This document shows, one piece after another, positions 26,398-35,623 of a DNA stretch of 64,000 nucleotides. Origin of the DNA: Methylorubrum suomiense. Lineage in GTDB: Bacteria > Pseudomonadota > Alphaproteobacteria > Rhizobiales > Beijerinckiaceae. Position 1 is the stretch's first letter; every line of letters begins with the position of its first letter. The position numbers and the translations under genes are program-made. The DNA is taken from NCBI RefSeq assembly GCF_022179765.1, contig NZ_BPRE01000009.1:124001-188000 (forward strand), in the 5' to 3' direction. The notes under the pieces are model-generated. The model ran no database searches. It saw nothing but the letters and a program-made list of their open reading frames with translations, and was not told where the DNA came from.

Positions 26398-27042
26398 ATG
26401 GCCACGCTGATCACTGTGCTGAAGAGCGGCGGGCGCTACGATGCGACCTGGATCGCGCGGTTGGCTCGAGGGGTGCGCCGCCATGCGCCCGCCTTCACGC
26501 GGATCCTCTGCCTGACCGACCTGCCGCTCGTCCTCGAAGGTGTCGAACGCGTGGCCCTGCGCCATGACTGGCCGGCGTGGTGGGCGAAGATGGAGGCATT
26601 CCGCCCTGGCCTTTCAAAGGGCACGACGCTGCTGTGCGATCTCGATACCGTCTTCACCGGTCCTGCCGATCAACTCGCGGAGCCGGGCCTCGCCGCTATG
26701 GAGGATTATTTTCATAAGGGGCGGCTCTCGAGCGCTTTGCTGCGCTGGAATGGCGAAGAACTCGCGAATCTCTACGCGCGTTTCTCGGCCGATCCCGCGC
26801 GCTGGATGGCCGCCGGATCCTGCGGCCCGGTGCCGAACGGGGTGCACGGCGATCAGGTCGTCATCGATCATCTTCTCCGTCAGGACGGCGTGCGCCCCCG
26901 GTTCTTTCAGGAGATCGCACCGGACCTTCTCGACTTCTACGATCCCCGACGCGATGCTCACGGGCCGGTCGTGGTCTTCATCGGCCCGTCCAAGCCCGAC
27001 AAAGCTCGCGGCTCCGTCCATGCTGCCTGGGCCGAAGTCTGA
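26398..27042 (+). CDS. Putative glycosyltransferase with DxD motif
   Basis: A 214-residue cytosolic protein beginning MATLITVLKSGGRYDATWIA. TTLLCDLDTVFTGPADQL at about residue 80 carries a DxD metal site in the setting seen in GT8-like and related capsule-locus proteins. PVPNGVHGDQVVIDHLL follows at about 145. No signal peptide or membrane helix. It lies 10 bases after the GT29-like gene and ends the plus-strand part of the cluster, just before a strong hairpin. Family assignment is loose. Confidence 0.6.
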   Translation: MATLITVLKSGGRYDATWIARLARGVRRHAPAFTRILCLTDLPLVLEGVERVALRHDWPAWWAKMEAFRPGLSKGTTLLCDLDTVFTGPADQLAEPGLAAMEDYFHKGRLSSALLRWNGEELANLYARFSADPARWMAAGSCGPVPNGVHGDQVVIDHLLRQDGVRPRFFQEIAPDLLDFYDPRRDAHGPVVVFIGPSKPDKARGSVHAAWAEV

Positions 27043-27093
27043 GCGACAGCTGGAGGCCCGTCATTCGCCGTGCCTCAGGGTGCTCACCGCTGA

Positions 27094-27134
27094 AACGAGA
27101 AGGCCCCGCCGGTGATCGGCGGGGCCTTCTCGTT
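27094..27134 (+). terminator. Strong hairpin ending the glycosyltransferase cluster
   Basis: A perfect 18-bp inverted repeat (27094-27111 with 27117-27134) around a 5-base loop. There is no T-run on the plus side, so termination may be weak or act in both directions. It lies 52 bases after the last plus-strand transferase gene. Confidence 0.5.
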
Positions 27135-27196
27135 GGGGTGGAACGGGGAGCACCGGAGGTGATGTCCGGAACCCCGCTCCTGATCTCGGCTATCGA

Positions 27197-27231
27197 CTTC
27201 CCGGCGAGGCGATCTCCGCGTCGCCGGGAAG
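27197..27231 (-). terminator. Hairpin downstream of oxlT
   Basis: An 11-bp perfect inverted repeat (CTTCCCGGCGA with TCGCCGGGAAG) around a 13-base loop, starting 10 bases after the stop of the antiporter gene on the minus strand. No clear T-run, so its role as terminator is inferred from position. Confidence 0.4.
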
Positions 27232-27241
27232 CGTCGCTGAC

Positions 27242-28543
27242 TTAGGCCGTGGCGAGCGCCGGGGCGCGGGCCATGCGGGCCTCGTTGGCGGCGTGGTGCT
27301 GCTTCAGCATCGGCCGCAGGACGGCGATGGCGAGGAAGGCCGCGATGAGGTCCATGATCGCCACCGTGTAGAGCACGGTCGCCCAGGTGCCGGTCGCCTG
27401 CATCAGCAGGTTGCCGACCGGGACGAACAGGGCGGCCAGACCCTTGGCGCAGTAGAGCACGCCGTAGATCTTACCGATGTGCTTCGAGCCGAAGGTGTCC
27501 GCCGCCGTCGCGCTGAAGAGCGAGTAGACTTCACCCCAGGCGAGGAACACGATGCCCGAGAGGATGACGAAGGCCCAGGGGTTCGAGCCGAAGTAGCCCA
27601 GCGCGACGATGCCGATGCCTTCCATCGCGAAGGCGATGAACATCGTCTTCTCACGGCCGATCCGGTCCGAGATGAAACCGAACAGCGGGCGCGAGATGCC
27701 GTTCATGATGCGGTCGAGCATCAGGGCGAAGGGCAGGGCGGCCATGGCGAAGAAGTACAGGTTCACCTGGAAGTTCTTCACGCCCAGATCCTGCGCGATC
27801 ACGCCGAGCTGCGCCACCGCCATCAGGCCGCCGGTCACCGTGCAGGTGAACATGACCATCATGACCCAGAACACCGGGGTCGAGAGCGCCTCGCCCAGGG
27901 TGTAGTCGCGACGGCTCTGCATCACCTTGCTGGAGAACTTCACCTCGTCCTTCTGCGGGCCGCGCATCATGGTCGAAGCGGCGATGATGATCGCGCCCTG
28001 GATCAGGCCGAAGATGAAGAAGGCCTGGGCGTAGTTGCCCGCGTCGATCATCTTGGCAATCGGCAGGATGGTCAGGGCCGAACCGGCGCCGTAACCGCCC
28101 GCCGTGAGGCCGACCGCCAGACCGCGCTTGTCCGGGAACCACTTGAGGGCGTTGTTGATGCAGGTGGCGTAGACGCAACCGACGCCGATGCCGCCGAGGA
28201 CCGACCCGACATAGAAGCCGGTCAGCGAGGTCGCGTAGGAGTTCACCACCCAGGCGAGGCCGGTCATGAAGCCGCCGAACATGACGACGCGGCTCGGACC
28301 GTACTTGTCGATGAAGTAGCCCTCGATCGGCGTCAGCCAGGTCTGGACGACGACGAAGATGGTGAAGGCGACTTGGATCGCTGCGCGGTCCCAGCCGAAG
28401 GTCTTCTGGATCTCGGGGACGAACAACGTCCAGGCGTATTGGATGTTTGCCGCGGCCACCATGCAGGCGACGCCGAGGACAATTTGGAACCATCGATTGG
28501 ATGATGTGACGGGTCTATCTGGGGCGATAGAGGACGTTGCCAT
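27242..28543 (-). CDS. oxlT: Oxalate/formate antiporter, MFS family
   Basis: A 433-residue inner-membrane protein with 12 predicted helices. The MFS loop signature appears as FISDRIGREKTMFIAF between helices 8 and 9, and an OxlT-like NGISRPLFG precedes it. YCAKGLAALFVPVGN in helix 11 has the lysine expected near the substrate (the counterpart of Lys355 in the Oxalobacter protein, by inference). In methylotrophs it would exchange oxalate for formate or import oxalate. I chose ATG 28543 with GAGGGAGAG upstream rather than the longer frame to 28630. Monocistronic, with a long upstream region. Confidence 0.85.
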   Translation of the reverse strand: MATSSIAPDRPVTSSNRWFQIVLGVACMVAAANIQYAWTLFVPEIQKTFGWDRAAIQVAFTIFVVVQTWLTPIEGYFIDKYGPSRVVMFGGFMTGLAWVVNSYATSLTGFYVGSVLGGIGVGCVYATCINNALKWFPDKRGLAVGLTAGGYGAGSALTILPIAKMIDAGNYAQAFFIFGLIQGAIIIAASTMMRGPQKDEVKFSSKVMQSRRDYTLGEALSTPVFWVMMVMFTCTVTGGLMAVAQLGVIAQDLGVKNFQVNLYFFAMAALPFALMLDRIMNGISRPLFGFISDRIGREKTMFIAFAMEGIGIVALGYFGSNPWAFVILSGIVFLAWGEVYSLFSATAADTFGSKHIGKIYGVLYCAKGLAALFVPVGNLLMQATGTWATVLYTVAIMDLIAAFLAIAVLRPMLKQHHAANEARMARAPALATA

Positions 28544-29210
28544 GGGCGCTCTCCCTCGATCAGGCTTCGACACTTCCGGCCTGACTCGTTTGACGTGATG
28601 AACTTTCGCCGCACTTGGTTCGGCTGCCAAGGTCCAGGTCCCGCAAGGGATGCCCCCAAGGCCTCCGTGGCATGCATTATTTGGTATACCAGCAAGGCCG
28701 GCAAGCGAAATAATTCCGAGCCAAACATGAAATTGTACGGATTAAAAACTGCTCCCCTTCGTGCGTGTGGGTCCAGAAAGCGCTGCCACGCTGCGTTTTC
28801 CTAGGGAGAGCCCACAGTCGGCCTCAAACGTCGCCTGAATGGATGATGCAAAATAATCTGCTTAGTCTGGTAAGACGGCAAATTTAAATTACGAACGTAT
28901 CAAGAATTTTCCTGCTTATCGCGACGTCAACGACGATACCCGCTGCGGGCATCCCTGCCTGATTGCGCTTTCTACGCGAGATTGAGCGTTCAGGGCCGCC
29001 GTGGCTTTCGCGATCTGAGCTGAAAACGACAGCCGCTGGCGCCTGCGAATCGCACCCGATGCACCGTGATTGGGCACAAGCCTGCCGGCAGACATTCGTC
29101 ACGGCACGATAATGCCAGACCCGAAATAAACAGCCGCGCCGGGATTAGCCGGCGACGGGAACGCGTTAATTTAATTGTTCCGTTTAGGACGGGACGAATC
29201 TCCAACTCAG

Positions 29211-29241
29211 CCCGCTCCGGCGCAAGCCGCGGCGGGTTTTT
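29211..29241 (+). terminator. Intrinsic terminator with no upstream gene
   Basis: An 11-position stem with one mismatch (CCCGCTCCGGC with GCCGCGGCGGG) closed by a GCAA tetraloop and followed by TTTTT. This is the best Rho-independent terminator in the window. Whatever it ends must start within 28600-29200, where no gene is visible. Confidence 0.65.
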
Positions 29242-29403
29242 CTCGTTCGCATGTCGGCTTTCTCGACGGACCAAGCACGGCACCTGACGCCCGTAAGGCG
29301 TCCCGCCGGTGGCTGATTGCGGCAGAGAGCGGTATCTAATTACCGCATCAGGCAACTGCCTCGATATGTTGCGGTTTTTGCGTTTTCATGTGTTCGACAT
29401 GCC

Positions 29404-29432
29404 TTGACGCGGCGAGGCAACCTCAGTATTGC
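29404..29432 (+). promoter_or_regulatory. Probable sigma-70 promoter of rplM-rpsI
   Basis: TTGACG and TATTGC are separated by exactly 17 bases. The start of transcription would fall near 29440, giving a leader of about 65 bases before the rplM ATG. Confidence 0.45.
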
Positions 29433-29506
29433 CCTCTCGCACGCCGCTGCGTCCTCACCGACGCGGCGGCGCTCTCTTTCTAACGTCACCGGCACGGGAA
29501 TCGGCC

Positions 29507-29968
29507 ATGAAGACCACTTCGCTGAAGCCCGCCGACGTCGACAAGAAGTGGATCGTGATCGACGCGGAAGGGCTCGTGGTGGGCCGCCTCGCATCGATCG
29601 TGGCAATGCGCCTGCGCGGCAAGCACAAGGCCGCCTACACGCCCCACGTCGATTGCGGCGACAACGTCATCGTCATCAATGCGGACAAGGTGAAGTTCAC
29701 CGGCCGCAAGTACGACCAGAAAATCTACTTCCATCACACCGGCTACCCGGGCGGCATCAAGGAGCGCTCGGCGAAGTTCATCCTCGAAGGCCGCTTCCCG
29801 GAGCGCGTCGTCGAGAAGGCCGTGGAGCGCATGCTTCCCCGCGGTCCGCTCTTCCGCCAGATCCTCGGCAACCTGCGCGTCTACAAGGGCGCGGAGCACC
29901 CGCACGAGGCCCAGCAGCCGCAGGCGCTCGACGTCGGCTCCCTCAACCGTAAGAACGTGAGCGCTTGA
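29507..29968 (+). CDS. rplM: 50S ribosomal protein L13
   Basis: A 153-residue large-subunit protein. It opens with [20 protein letters not shown], and the L13 signature [20 protein letters not shown] lies near the C-terminus, followed by an alphaproteobacterial tail ending NRKNVSA. L13 binds 23S rRNA early in 50S assembly. The start at 29507 fits family length; the open frame to 29429 is not coding-like. The next gene, rpsI, begins 2 bases after its stop, the usual L13-S9 operon. Confidence 0.97.
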   Translation: MKTTSLKPADVDKKWIVIDAEGLVVGRLASIVAMRLRGKHKAAYTPHVDCGDNVIVINADKVKFTGRKYDQKIYFHHTGYPGGIKERSAKFILEGRFPERVVEKAVERMLPRGPLFRQILGNLRVYKGAEHPHEAQQPQALDVGSLNRKNVSA

Positions 29969-29970
29969 TC

Positions 29971-30456
29971 ATGGCGACCCTTCAGTCCCTCGCCGATCTC
30001 AATCGGGCGAACACCCAGACGACGAACTCCGAGAACGAGGCTCCGGTCCACGTCCAGAAGCTGGACGCCCAGGGCCGCGCCTACGCCACCGGCAAGCGCA
30101 AGGACGCGGTCGCCCGCGTTTGGATCAAGCCCGGCAAGGGTGACGTCGTGGTCAACGGCCGCCCGGTCGAGACCTACTTCGCCCGTCCGGTGCTGCGCAT
30201 GATCCTGCGTCAGCCGCTGGAGATCGCCGGTCGCGTCGATCAGTACGACATCACCGTCACGGTAAAGGGCGGCGGCCTGTCCGGTCAGGCCGGCGCCGTG
30301 CGCCACGGCCTGTCGAAGGCCCTGACCTATTACGAGCCGGAGCTGCGCTCGCCGCTCAAGCGCGAGGGCTTCCTCACCCGCGACCCGCGCGTGGTCGAGC
30401 GTAAGAAGTATGGCCGCAAGAAGGCCCGCCGCAGCTTCCAGTTCTCGAAGCGCTAA
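29971..30456 (+). CDS. rpsI: 30S ribosomal protein S9
   Basis: A 161-residue small-subunit protein with the longer N-terminal extension usual in alphaproteobacteria. The S9 core begins [20 protein letters not shown], the signature [19 protein letters not shown] lies mid-protein, and the C-terminus RRSFQFSKR is the tail that reaches the P-site tRNA. ATG at 29971 was chosen over the TTG at 29965 that overlaps the rplM stop. Confidence 0.97.
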   Translation: MATLQSLADLNRANTQTTNSENEAPVHVQKLDAQGRAYATGKRKDAVARVWIKPGKGDVVVNGRPVETYFARPVLRMILRQPLEIAGRVDQYDITVTVKGGGLSGQAGAVRHGLSKALTYYEPELRSPLKREGFLTRDPRVVERKKYGRKKARRSFQFSKR

Positions 30457-30480
30457 GCGGTTCGAAGCATCACCAGGGGA

Positions 30481-30512
30481 GGGCGGGGCCGCGAGGCTCC
30501 GCCCTTTCTCGT
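30481..30512 (+). terminator. Intrinsic terminator after rplM-rpsI
   Basis: GGGCGGGGCC pairs with GGCTCCGCCC (one G-T wobble) across a GCGA loop and is followed by TTTCTCGTTT. It begins 25 bases after the rpsI stop. Confidence 0.65.
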
Positions 30513-30550
30513 TTCAGGGAGCCCGGAGAGCATCAGATGAGGGAGCCCGC

Positions 30551-30907
30551 ATGAACACGCGCGTCCCCCCAGGCCTACCCGGCGACCGCCGCGCCGCCGT
30601 GGCCGCCGCCTTGCGGCAGCTCGCCCCGCGCCTGCCCGCCTTCGAGGCGGAAGCCGTGCTCGACCGGGCGATGCGCAGTCCCGGCCTGCGGCTGGCCCTC
30701 CCGGAAAACGCGGCTTGGCTCGCGCTCACGGCTTTCGCCCGGCACACCTTCACCGATTACGACGACCTGCTCGCCGAAGGCTATGACCGCGACAGCGCCC
30801 GTCACTTCGTGCTGGACGACATGAACGCGACGCTCAGCGAATGGGGCAGCCGTCGCCTCGTCTCGGAGGAGGAGGACGAGGCGGATGAACCGCTTGCCGA
30901 ATCGTGA
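30551..30907 (+). CDS. DUF2293 domain protein
   Basis: A 118-residue cytosolic protein of unknown function. The DUF2293 core is clear: AALRQLAPRLPAFEAEAVLD, then FARHTFTDYDDLLAEGYDRD and SARHFVLDDMNATLSEWG. It ends in a strongly acidic tail (SEEEDEADEP). The family occurs mainly in alphaproteobacteria. It lies between rpsI and the molbindin gene; ATG 30551 begins where relatives do. Confidence 0.75.
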   Translation: MNTRVPPGLPGDRRAAVAAALRQLAPRLPAFEAEAVLDRAMRSPGLRLALPENAAWLALTAFARHTFTDYDDLLAEGYDRDSARHFVLDDMNATLSEWGSRRLVSEEEDEADEPLAES

Positions 30908-30990
30908 CGGAAGAGCCGGTAGCACCCGCTTGCCCGGTGGCCTGGGGTGAGGCAGGGAAGCCGCTCGTCAATAACGGGAAAGAGTTTCCG

Positions 30991-31200
30991 ATGAAGCTGA
31001 GCGCGCGCAACGTCCTCAAGGGCAAGGTGGTGTCGGTCGAGAAGGGCGCGACCACGGCCCATGTGAAGATCGAGATCGCCAACGGCCAGACCGTCACCTC
31101 GTCGATCACCAACGAGTCGGTCGAAGCTTTGGGCCTGCAGGTCGGTTCGGACGCCTATGCCGTGATCAAGAGCTCCGACGTCATCATCGCCGTCGACTGA
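30991..31200 (+). CDS. Molbindin (single TOBE/Mop domain)
   Basis: A 69-residue molybdate/tungstate-binding protein: MKLSARNVLKGKVVSVEKGA is the Mop start, followed by TAHVKIEIANGQTVTSSITN and VGSDAYAVIKSSDVIIAVD. Single-Mop proteins assemble as hexamers and store oxyanions in the cytosol. The ATG has GGGAAAGAG upstream; a GTG at 30904 overlapping the preceding stop would add 29 atypical residues. Its stop is 3 bases from the convergent epimerase gene. It may supply molybdenum for enzymes such as the oxidoreductase at 38118, by inference. Confidence 0.85.
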   Translation: MKLSARNVLKGKVVSVEKGATTAHVKIEIANGQTVTSSITNESVEALGLQVGSDAYAVIKSSDVIIAVD

Positions 31201-31202
31201 GT

Positions 31203-32081
31203 TCAGCCTTCGAGCGTCAGCGCGATGCCGTGTCCAGCCTGGCCGCCGGGAGCGAGCAGGCGCTGGGAATCGCGCTCCGATAATTCTCCGTCGAAGCCGG
31301 CCCAGTCGGCATGGCCGGTCCAGGCTTCGAGGGAGAGGAACGGCGCGGTCGGGCGTGTCCACACCGCGAGATGGGGGAAATCCTCCACCCGCATGGCGAT
31401 GGTCCGGCCACCCGGCGCGATGAAGCGGAGCGCCCGGCTCTCCACGTTGAGAAACACCAGCGCCTCCGTGAACATCTCCGGGTCGAGATCGAGGCGCGCC
31501 CCATCGAGCGGCACCTCCCGCTGCGAGCGCACCAGCAGCCCGCCCTCGCCGACCTCGGGCACGAAGGGTCGCTCCACAGCCTCGAACAGGACGGCGTAGC
31601 CGCCGCTAGCCCGCCGCTCGCCCCCGGCGAAGGGCCAGGGGAAGGCCGGGTGGAAGCCGAGCGCGTAGGGGAGAGGCTTCTCGCCCCGGTTGCTGACGGT
31701 GAGATCGAAGGCGAGGCCGCGGGCGGTGACCCGAGCGGCCACGTCGAGCCGGAAGGCGAAGGGGTAATGCGCCCGCGTCCCGGCATCGTCTTCGAGCCGC
31801 AGCGTCACCGAATCGTCCGTTCGGGCCACAACGGTTAACAGGCAATCGCGGGCGAAACCGTGCTGCGCCATGGGGTAGGGACGCCCCTCGACCTGCACCA
31901 TCCCCCCCGCCGAGGCGCCGACCACCGGGAAGAGCCAGGGCGCATGTCGGTTCCAGTGAGCGGGGTCGCCGTTCCAGAGATATTCCTGGCCCTCGACCTG
32001 CCAGGAGACCGGCTCGGCCCCCTTGAGGGCGATCCGTGCCGTCGTGCCGTCTTCGGCCCGAATCTCGATACACTCGGCCAT
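31203..32081 (-). CDS. Aldose 1-epimerase family protein (LacX-like)
   Basis: A 292-residue beta-supersandwich protein. ALKGAEPVSWQVEGQEYLWN near the start, MAQHGFARDC (the first conserved His), and LGFHPAFPWPF (the second His region) are typical of the galactose-mutarotase superfamily, LacX subgroup. It would interconvert anomers of a hexose or hexose phosphate; substrate unknown. No signal peptide, so cytosolic. Convergent with the molbindin gene; 73 bases downstream of the ABC protein on the same strand. Confidence 0.8.
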   Translation of the reverse strand: MAECIEIRAEDGTTARIALKGAEPVSWQVEGQEYLWNGDPAHWNRHAPWLFPVVGASAGGMVQVEGRPYPMAQHGFARDCLLTVVARTDDSVTLRLEDDAGTRAHYPFAFRLDVAARVTARGLAFDLTVSNRGEKPLPYALGFHPAFPWPFAGGERRASGGYAVLFEAVERPFVPEVGEGGLLVRSQREVPLDGARLDLDPEMFTEALVFLNVESRALRFIAPGGRTIAMRVEDFPHLAVWTRPTAPFLSLEAWTGHADWAGFDGELSERDSQRLLAPGGQAGHGIALTLEG

Positions 32082-32154
32082 TCTCGCTCCCCGCTTTCGA
32101 CCTCGATCGATAGCGGGGCCGTACGCGCGGCGCTACCCGGCCGGCGAGCCGCTC

Positions 32155-33966
32155 TCAATCGCGTGACGCGGCCTCGGACGCCTCGAGGGCTGGGATCACC
32201 TGGGCCGGCGGGCCGGAGGCGATGATGTTGCCGGCCTCCAGCACGAAGACCGTGTCGGCGCGGCGCAGTGAAGACAGGCGATGGGCGATCATGATGATGG
32301 TCCGCGTGCCCGCAAGTGCGCTCAACGCGCCCATCACCGCCGCCTCGGTCTCGCCGTCGAGGGCGCTGGTCGCCTCGTCGAACACGATCACGTCGGGATC
32401 GTGATAGAGGGCGCGGGCGATGCCGATGCGCTGGCGCTGGCCGCCGCTGAGCCGTGCGCCCCGCTCGCCGACCCCGGTCCGATAGCCCTCGGGCAAGCCC
32501 GCGATCATCTCGTGGATGCCGGCGAGCCGGGCGGCGCGCTCGATCGCACCCGGGTCGATCCGGTCCGGCGGCAGGCCCAGAGCGATATTCTCCGCGACCG
32601 TGCCGTCGATCAGGAAGACGTCCTGCGGCACGTAGCCGATTCGATTCTGCCAAGCCGGCAGGGTCTCGGGGCCGAGCGGGCAGCCGTCGATCAGGACGCG
32701 GCCCTGGGTCGGCGACAGGATGCCGAGGATCAGTCCCACGAGAGTCGATTTGCCCGACCCGGTGCGGCCGACGAGACCGACGGTCGTGTGGGCCAGGATG
32801 GTGAGGTCGAGGGCGTGCAGGGTCGGACGGCCAGGCTCGTAATCGAAGCCCACACCCTCCAGCCGGATGTCCGTCGTGAAGGGCAGGCGCTCGCTCGTGC
32901 GGGGGACGGGCGGCCGCTCGCCTTCCAGCGCATCGACGATGAGCCGCACCCCGGCAAGGGAGAAGCGTAGCTGCGAGACCGAGGTGAAGATGTTCTGGAA
33001 GGCCGGCAGCATGCGATAGCCCGCGAAGGCGAACAACCCGAGCAGCGGCAGCATGCCGGCGGTGTCGAGACCCTGCGTCAGCGCGAAGAGCACCACCGCG
33101 ATCACACCGCCGAAAGCGAGGGCTTCGATTACGAAGCGGGGCAGCTGACCGGTGAGGAGGCTCTCGGCCAGCGCGCGGGCGTAGCCGCGAGCTGGAGCAT
33201 CGAAGCCGGCCGAAAAGGTCTCGGCCCGACCGTACAGCTTGAGTTCGGTGAGCGCCCCGAACGTCTCCTGCACGACGCGGTACCGGCCTTCATTGCCCGC
33301 CACCGCCCGCGTTCCGAGCCGGGCGAGGCGCACCCGCGCCACGAGGTAGATCAAGACGTAGAGGCTGCCGAAGCCGCCGCCGAGGATCAGCGCGAGGCGC
33401 GGCTGATAGCCGATCAGAAACACGATCACGGCCAATGCCGAGGTTGCCCGCGAGGCGATCACCAGGATCGGCGTCAACACCCCGAGGACGAGGCGGTCGG
33501 TCTCGGACAGGACGTTCTTGGCGAGTTCCGCGCTGTTGGACCGGGCGAAGAACAGGCGCTCGCGATCGACGTATCGCGCCAGCAACCGCCGGGCGAAATC
33601 GTACCCGACGAGATGGGCGAACAGCAATTGGGCGAAGGCGAGCCCGGCATTGACGGCGCTGGTCAGCAGGATGGCACACAGAGCCGCGCCGCCGGTCACG
33701 AGGAGAAAACTGCGCGGGTCGGTCAGCCCCAGCGCGTCGCGTAGGCCTGCCAGAACCGGCACCCGCGCGGCCGCCGCCGGATCGCCGACCAGGGTCAGGA
33801 ACGGCAGCACCGAGGCAATGCCGACGACTTCGAGAAGCGCCGCGATCCCGAGTCCCAAGCCGAGCCATCCGAGGCGCCGCCGGTCGTGCGGGCGCATCAC
33901 CCGCAGGAGATCGAGGAGGGTCCTCAAGGGCGCACCGAACGCGGAACGGAGGGAGCCGAAGCCCAA
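32155..33966 (-). CDS. ABC exporter-fold protein, MsbA/PglK-like
   Basis: A 603-residue half-transporter. The membrane domain spans about residues 30-330 with six helices; the ATPase domain spans about 350-590 with Walker A GRTGSGKST, signature LSGGQRQRIGIARA, Walker B VIVFDEATSALD and H-loop IAHRLS. It would act as a homodimer. The membrane domain most resembles lipid or lipid-oligosaccharide flippases (MsbA, PglK) in general look, but the substrate cannot be read from sequence. It is the only non-siderophore exporter-fold gene in the window and is 5 kb from the glycosyltransferase cluster. Confidence 0.8.
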   Translation of the reverse strand: MGFGSLRSAFGAPLRTLLDLLRVMRPHDRRRLGWLGLGLGIAALLEVVGIASVLPFLTLVGDPAAAARVPVLAGLRDALGLTDPRSFLLVTGGAALCAILLTSAVNAGLAFAQLLFAHLVGYDFARRLLARYVDRERLFFARSNSAELAKNVLSETDRLVLGVLTPILVIASRATSALAVIVFLIGYQPRLALILGGGFGSLYVLIYLVARVRLARLGTRAVAGNEGRYRVVQETFGALTELKLYGRAETFSAGFDAPARGYARALAESLLTGQLPRFVIEALAFGGVIAVVLFALTQGLDTAGMLPLLGLFAFAGYRMLPAFQNIFTSVSQLRFSLAGVRLIVDALEGERPPVPRTSERLPFTTDIRLEGVGFDYEPGRPTLHALDLTILAHTTVGLVGRTGSGKSTLVGLILGILSPTQGRVLIDGCPLGPETLPAWQNRIGYVPQDVFLIDGTVAENIALGLPPDRIDPGAIERAARLAGIHEMIAGLPEGYRTGVGERGARLSGGQRQRIGIARALYHDPDVIVFDEATSALDGETEAAVMGALSALAGTRTIIMIAHRLSSLRRADTVFVLEAGNIIASGPPAQVIPALEASEAASRD

Positions 33967-34144
33967 TTAAAACCGTTTAAGAACAAACGGTTAGGCATTT
34001 CGAAGCGGGGCTTGTAGCATTCGCCAGAAACCCTGTCGACCGGTTTCCGGGCCGGTGATCCGCCGGTTCTGATGAACCGGACGCCTTCCCGCCTGTTCGA
34101 CAGGAATGCTGAGCTCCTCCGTCGACGCATCCGAAGAAGTCCCC

Positions 34145-35623
34145 ATGCCGGCCCCAATCCCCTTCGACAACAGCTACGCGCGACTGCCCGCCCGCTTCCA
34201 CGCGCGCTTGGCACCGACGCCGGTTGCAGGCCCCAGGCTGATCAAGCTCAATCGGGCGCTCGCCGAAGAATTGCGGCTCGACTCCGCCTGGCTCGGCAGT
34301 CCCGCCGGCCTGGCGATGCTGGCCGGCAATGCCGTCGCGGAGGGCTCCGAGCCGCTCGCGGCCGCCTATGCCGGGCATCAATTCGGCAATTTCGTGCCTC
34401 AACTCGGCGACGGGCGGGCGATGCTGCTCGGTGAAGTCATTGATGTGCATGGTCGCCGCCGCGACATTCAGCTGAAGGGCTCGGGGCCGACCCCGTTCTC
34501 GCGCATGGGCGATGGCCGTGCCGCACTCGGGCCGGTGCTGCGCGAATATCTCGTCAGCGAGGCGATGGCCGCCCTCGGCATTCCAACGACCCGAGCCCTG
34601 GCGGCGGTCGCGACCGGCGAGCCGGTGATCCGCGAGACCGTGTTGCCCGGTGCCATCGTCACCCGCGTGGCGGCGAGCCATATCCGCGTCGGCACCTTCC
34701 AGTACTTCGCGACCCGCGGCGACACGGAGGCCGTGCGCGCGCTCGCCGATCACGTCATCGCCCGCCACGATCCGGAGCTGGAGGGGCGGGAGGACCGTTA
34801 CCGCGCCCTGATCGCGGCGGTGTCGGCACGGCAGGCCGAACTGGTCGCCCGCTGGCTCCTCGTCGGCTTCGTCCACGGCGTCATGAACACCGACAACATG
34901 TCGGTTGCCGGCGAGACGATCGATTACGGCCCCTGCGCATTCCTCGATGCCTACGATGCGCGGACCACGTTCAGCTCCATCGACCGGCACGGGCGCTACG
35001 CCTACGGCCAGCAGCCGCGCATCGCCCTCTGGAACCTCACCCGCTTCGCCGAGACCTTGCTGCCGCTCCTGTCCGAGGACGAGGATGCCGGGGTCAAGGA
35101 GGCGGAAGCCGCCCTCGCCACCTTCGGACCGCGCTTCGACGCCGCCTATCGCGGGGGGCTCGCCCGCAAGCTCGGCCTCGCCGAACTGCGCGAGGGAGAT
35201 GCGGAACTCGCCGGAGACCTGTTGCGGGTGATGGCCGAGAACCAAGCAGACCATACCCTGACCTTCCGGCGCCTCTGTGCCGCGGCCGAGACGTCCGACG
35301 TCGATGGCCTCGTCCGCGACGGCTTCGTCGATCCGACCGCCTACGATGCCTGGTCCGTCCGCTGGCGCTCGCGGCTTGCCGAAGACCCGCGCGATCCGGC
35401 CGAGCGGGCCTCGGCCATGCGCGCGGTCAACCCGGCCTTTATTCCCCGCAACCACCGCATCGAGGAGATGATCGAGGCGGCGATGGAGCGGGACGATTTC
35501 GCACCGTTCGAGACTCTCCTCGCGGTTCTGTCGCGGCCCTACGAGGATCAGCCGGAGCACGCCCGCTACGCCGAGGCCCCGGAAGGCGGGGGTGTCGGTT
35601 ACCGGACCTTCTGCGGCACCTAA
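34145..35623 (+). CDS. selO: Protein adenylyltransferase SelO (YdiU family)
   Basis: A 492-residue pseudokinase-fold enzyme that transfers AMP from ATP to protein Ser/Thr/Tyr side chains and takes part in redox stress responses. Family segments are AAAYAGHQFGNFVPQLGDGR, IQLKGSGPTPFSRMGDGRAA, GFVHGVMNTDNMSVAGETID (catalytic loop) and GPCAFLDAY. The chain ends YRTFCGT, keeping the C-terminal redox Cys in the place where some relatives have selenocysteine. ATG at 34145 matches the usual start, about 10 residues before NSYARLP. Divergent from the ABC gene. Confidence 0.92.
   Translation: MPAPIPFDNSYARLPARFHARLAPTPVAGPRLIKLNRALAEELRLDSAWLGSPAGLAMLAGNAVAEGSEPLAAAYAGHQFGNFVPQLGDGRAMLLGEVIDVHGRRRDIQLKGSGPTPFSRMGDGRAALGPVLREYLVSEAMAALGIPTTRALAAVATGEPVIRETVLPGAIVTRVAASHIRVGTFQYFATRGDTEAVRALADHVIARHDPELEGREDRYRALIAAVSARQAELVARWLLVGFVHGVMNTDNMSVAGETIDYGPCAFLDAYDARTTFSSIDRHGRYAYGQQPRIALWNLTRFAETLLPLLSEDEDAGVKEAEAALATFGPRFDAAYRGGLARKLGLAELREGDAELAGDLLRVMAENQADHTLTFRRLCAAAETSDVDGLVRDGFVDPTAYDAWSVRWRSRLAEDPRDPAERASAMRAVNPAFIPRNHRIEEMIEAAMERDDFAPFETLLAVLSRPYEDQPEHARYAEAPEGGGVGYRTFCGT

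Larger units (their letters stand above)
28544..29506. other. Long spacer between oxlT and rplM with RNA-like structures
   Basis: About 960 bases without a convincing gene. It must hold the oxlT promoter at the left and the rplM promoter at the right. In between are a textbook intrinsic terminator on the plus strand (29211-29241) and two small hairpins (29286-29302, GACGCC with GGCGTC; 29329-29346, GCGGTA with TACCGC). Bases 28670-28920 are AT-richer. The terminator has no protein gene before it, so a small RNA on the plus strand is possible. Confidence 0.5.
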
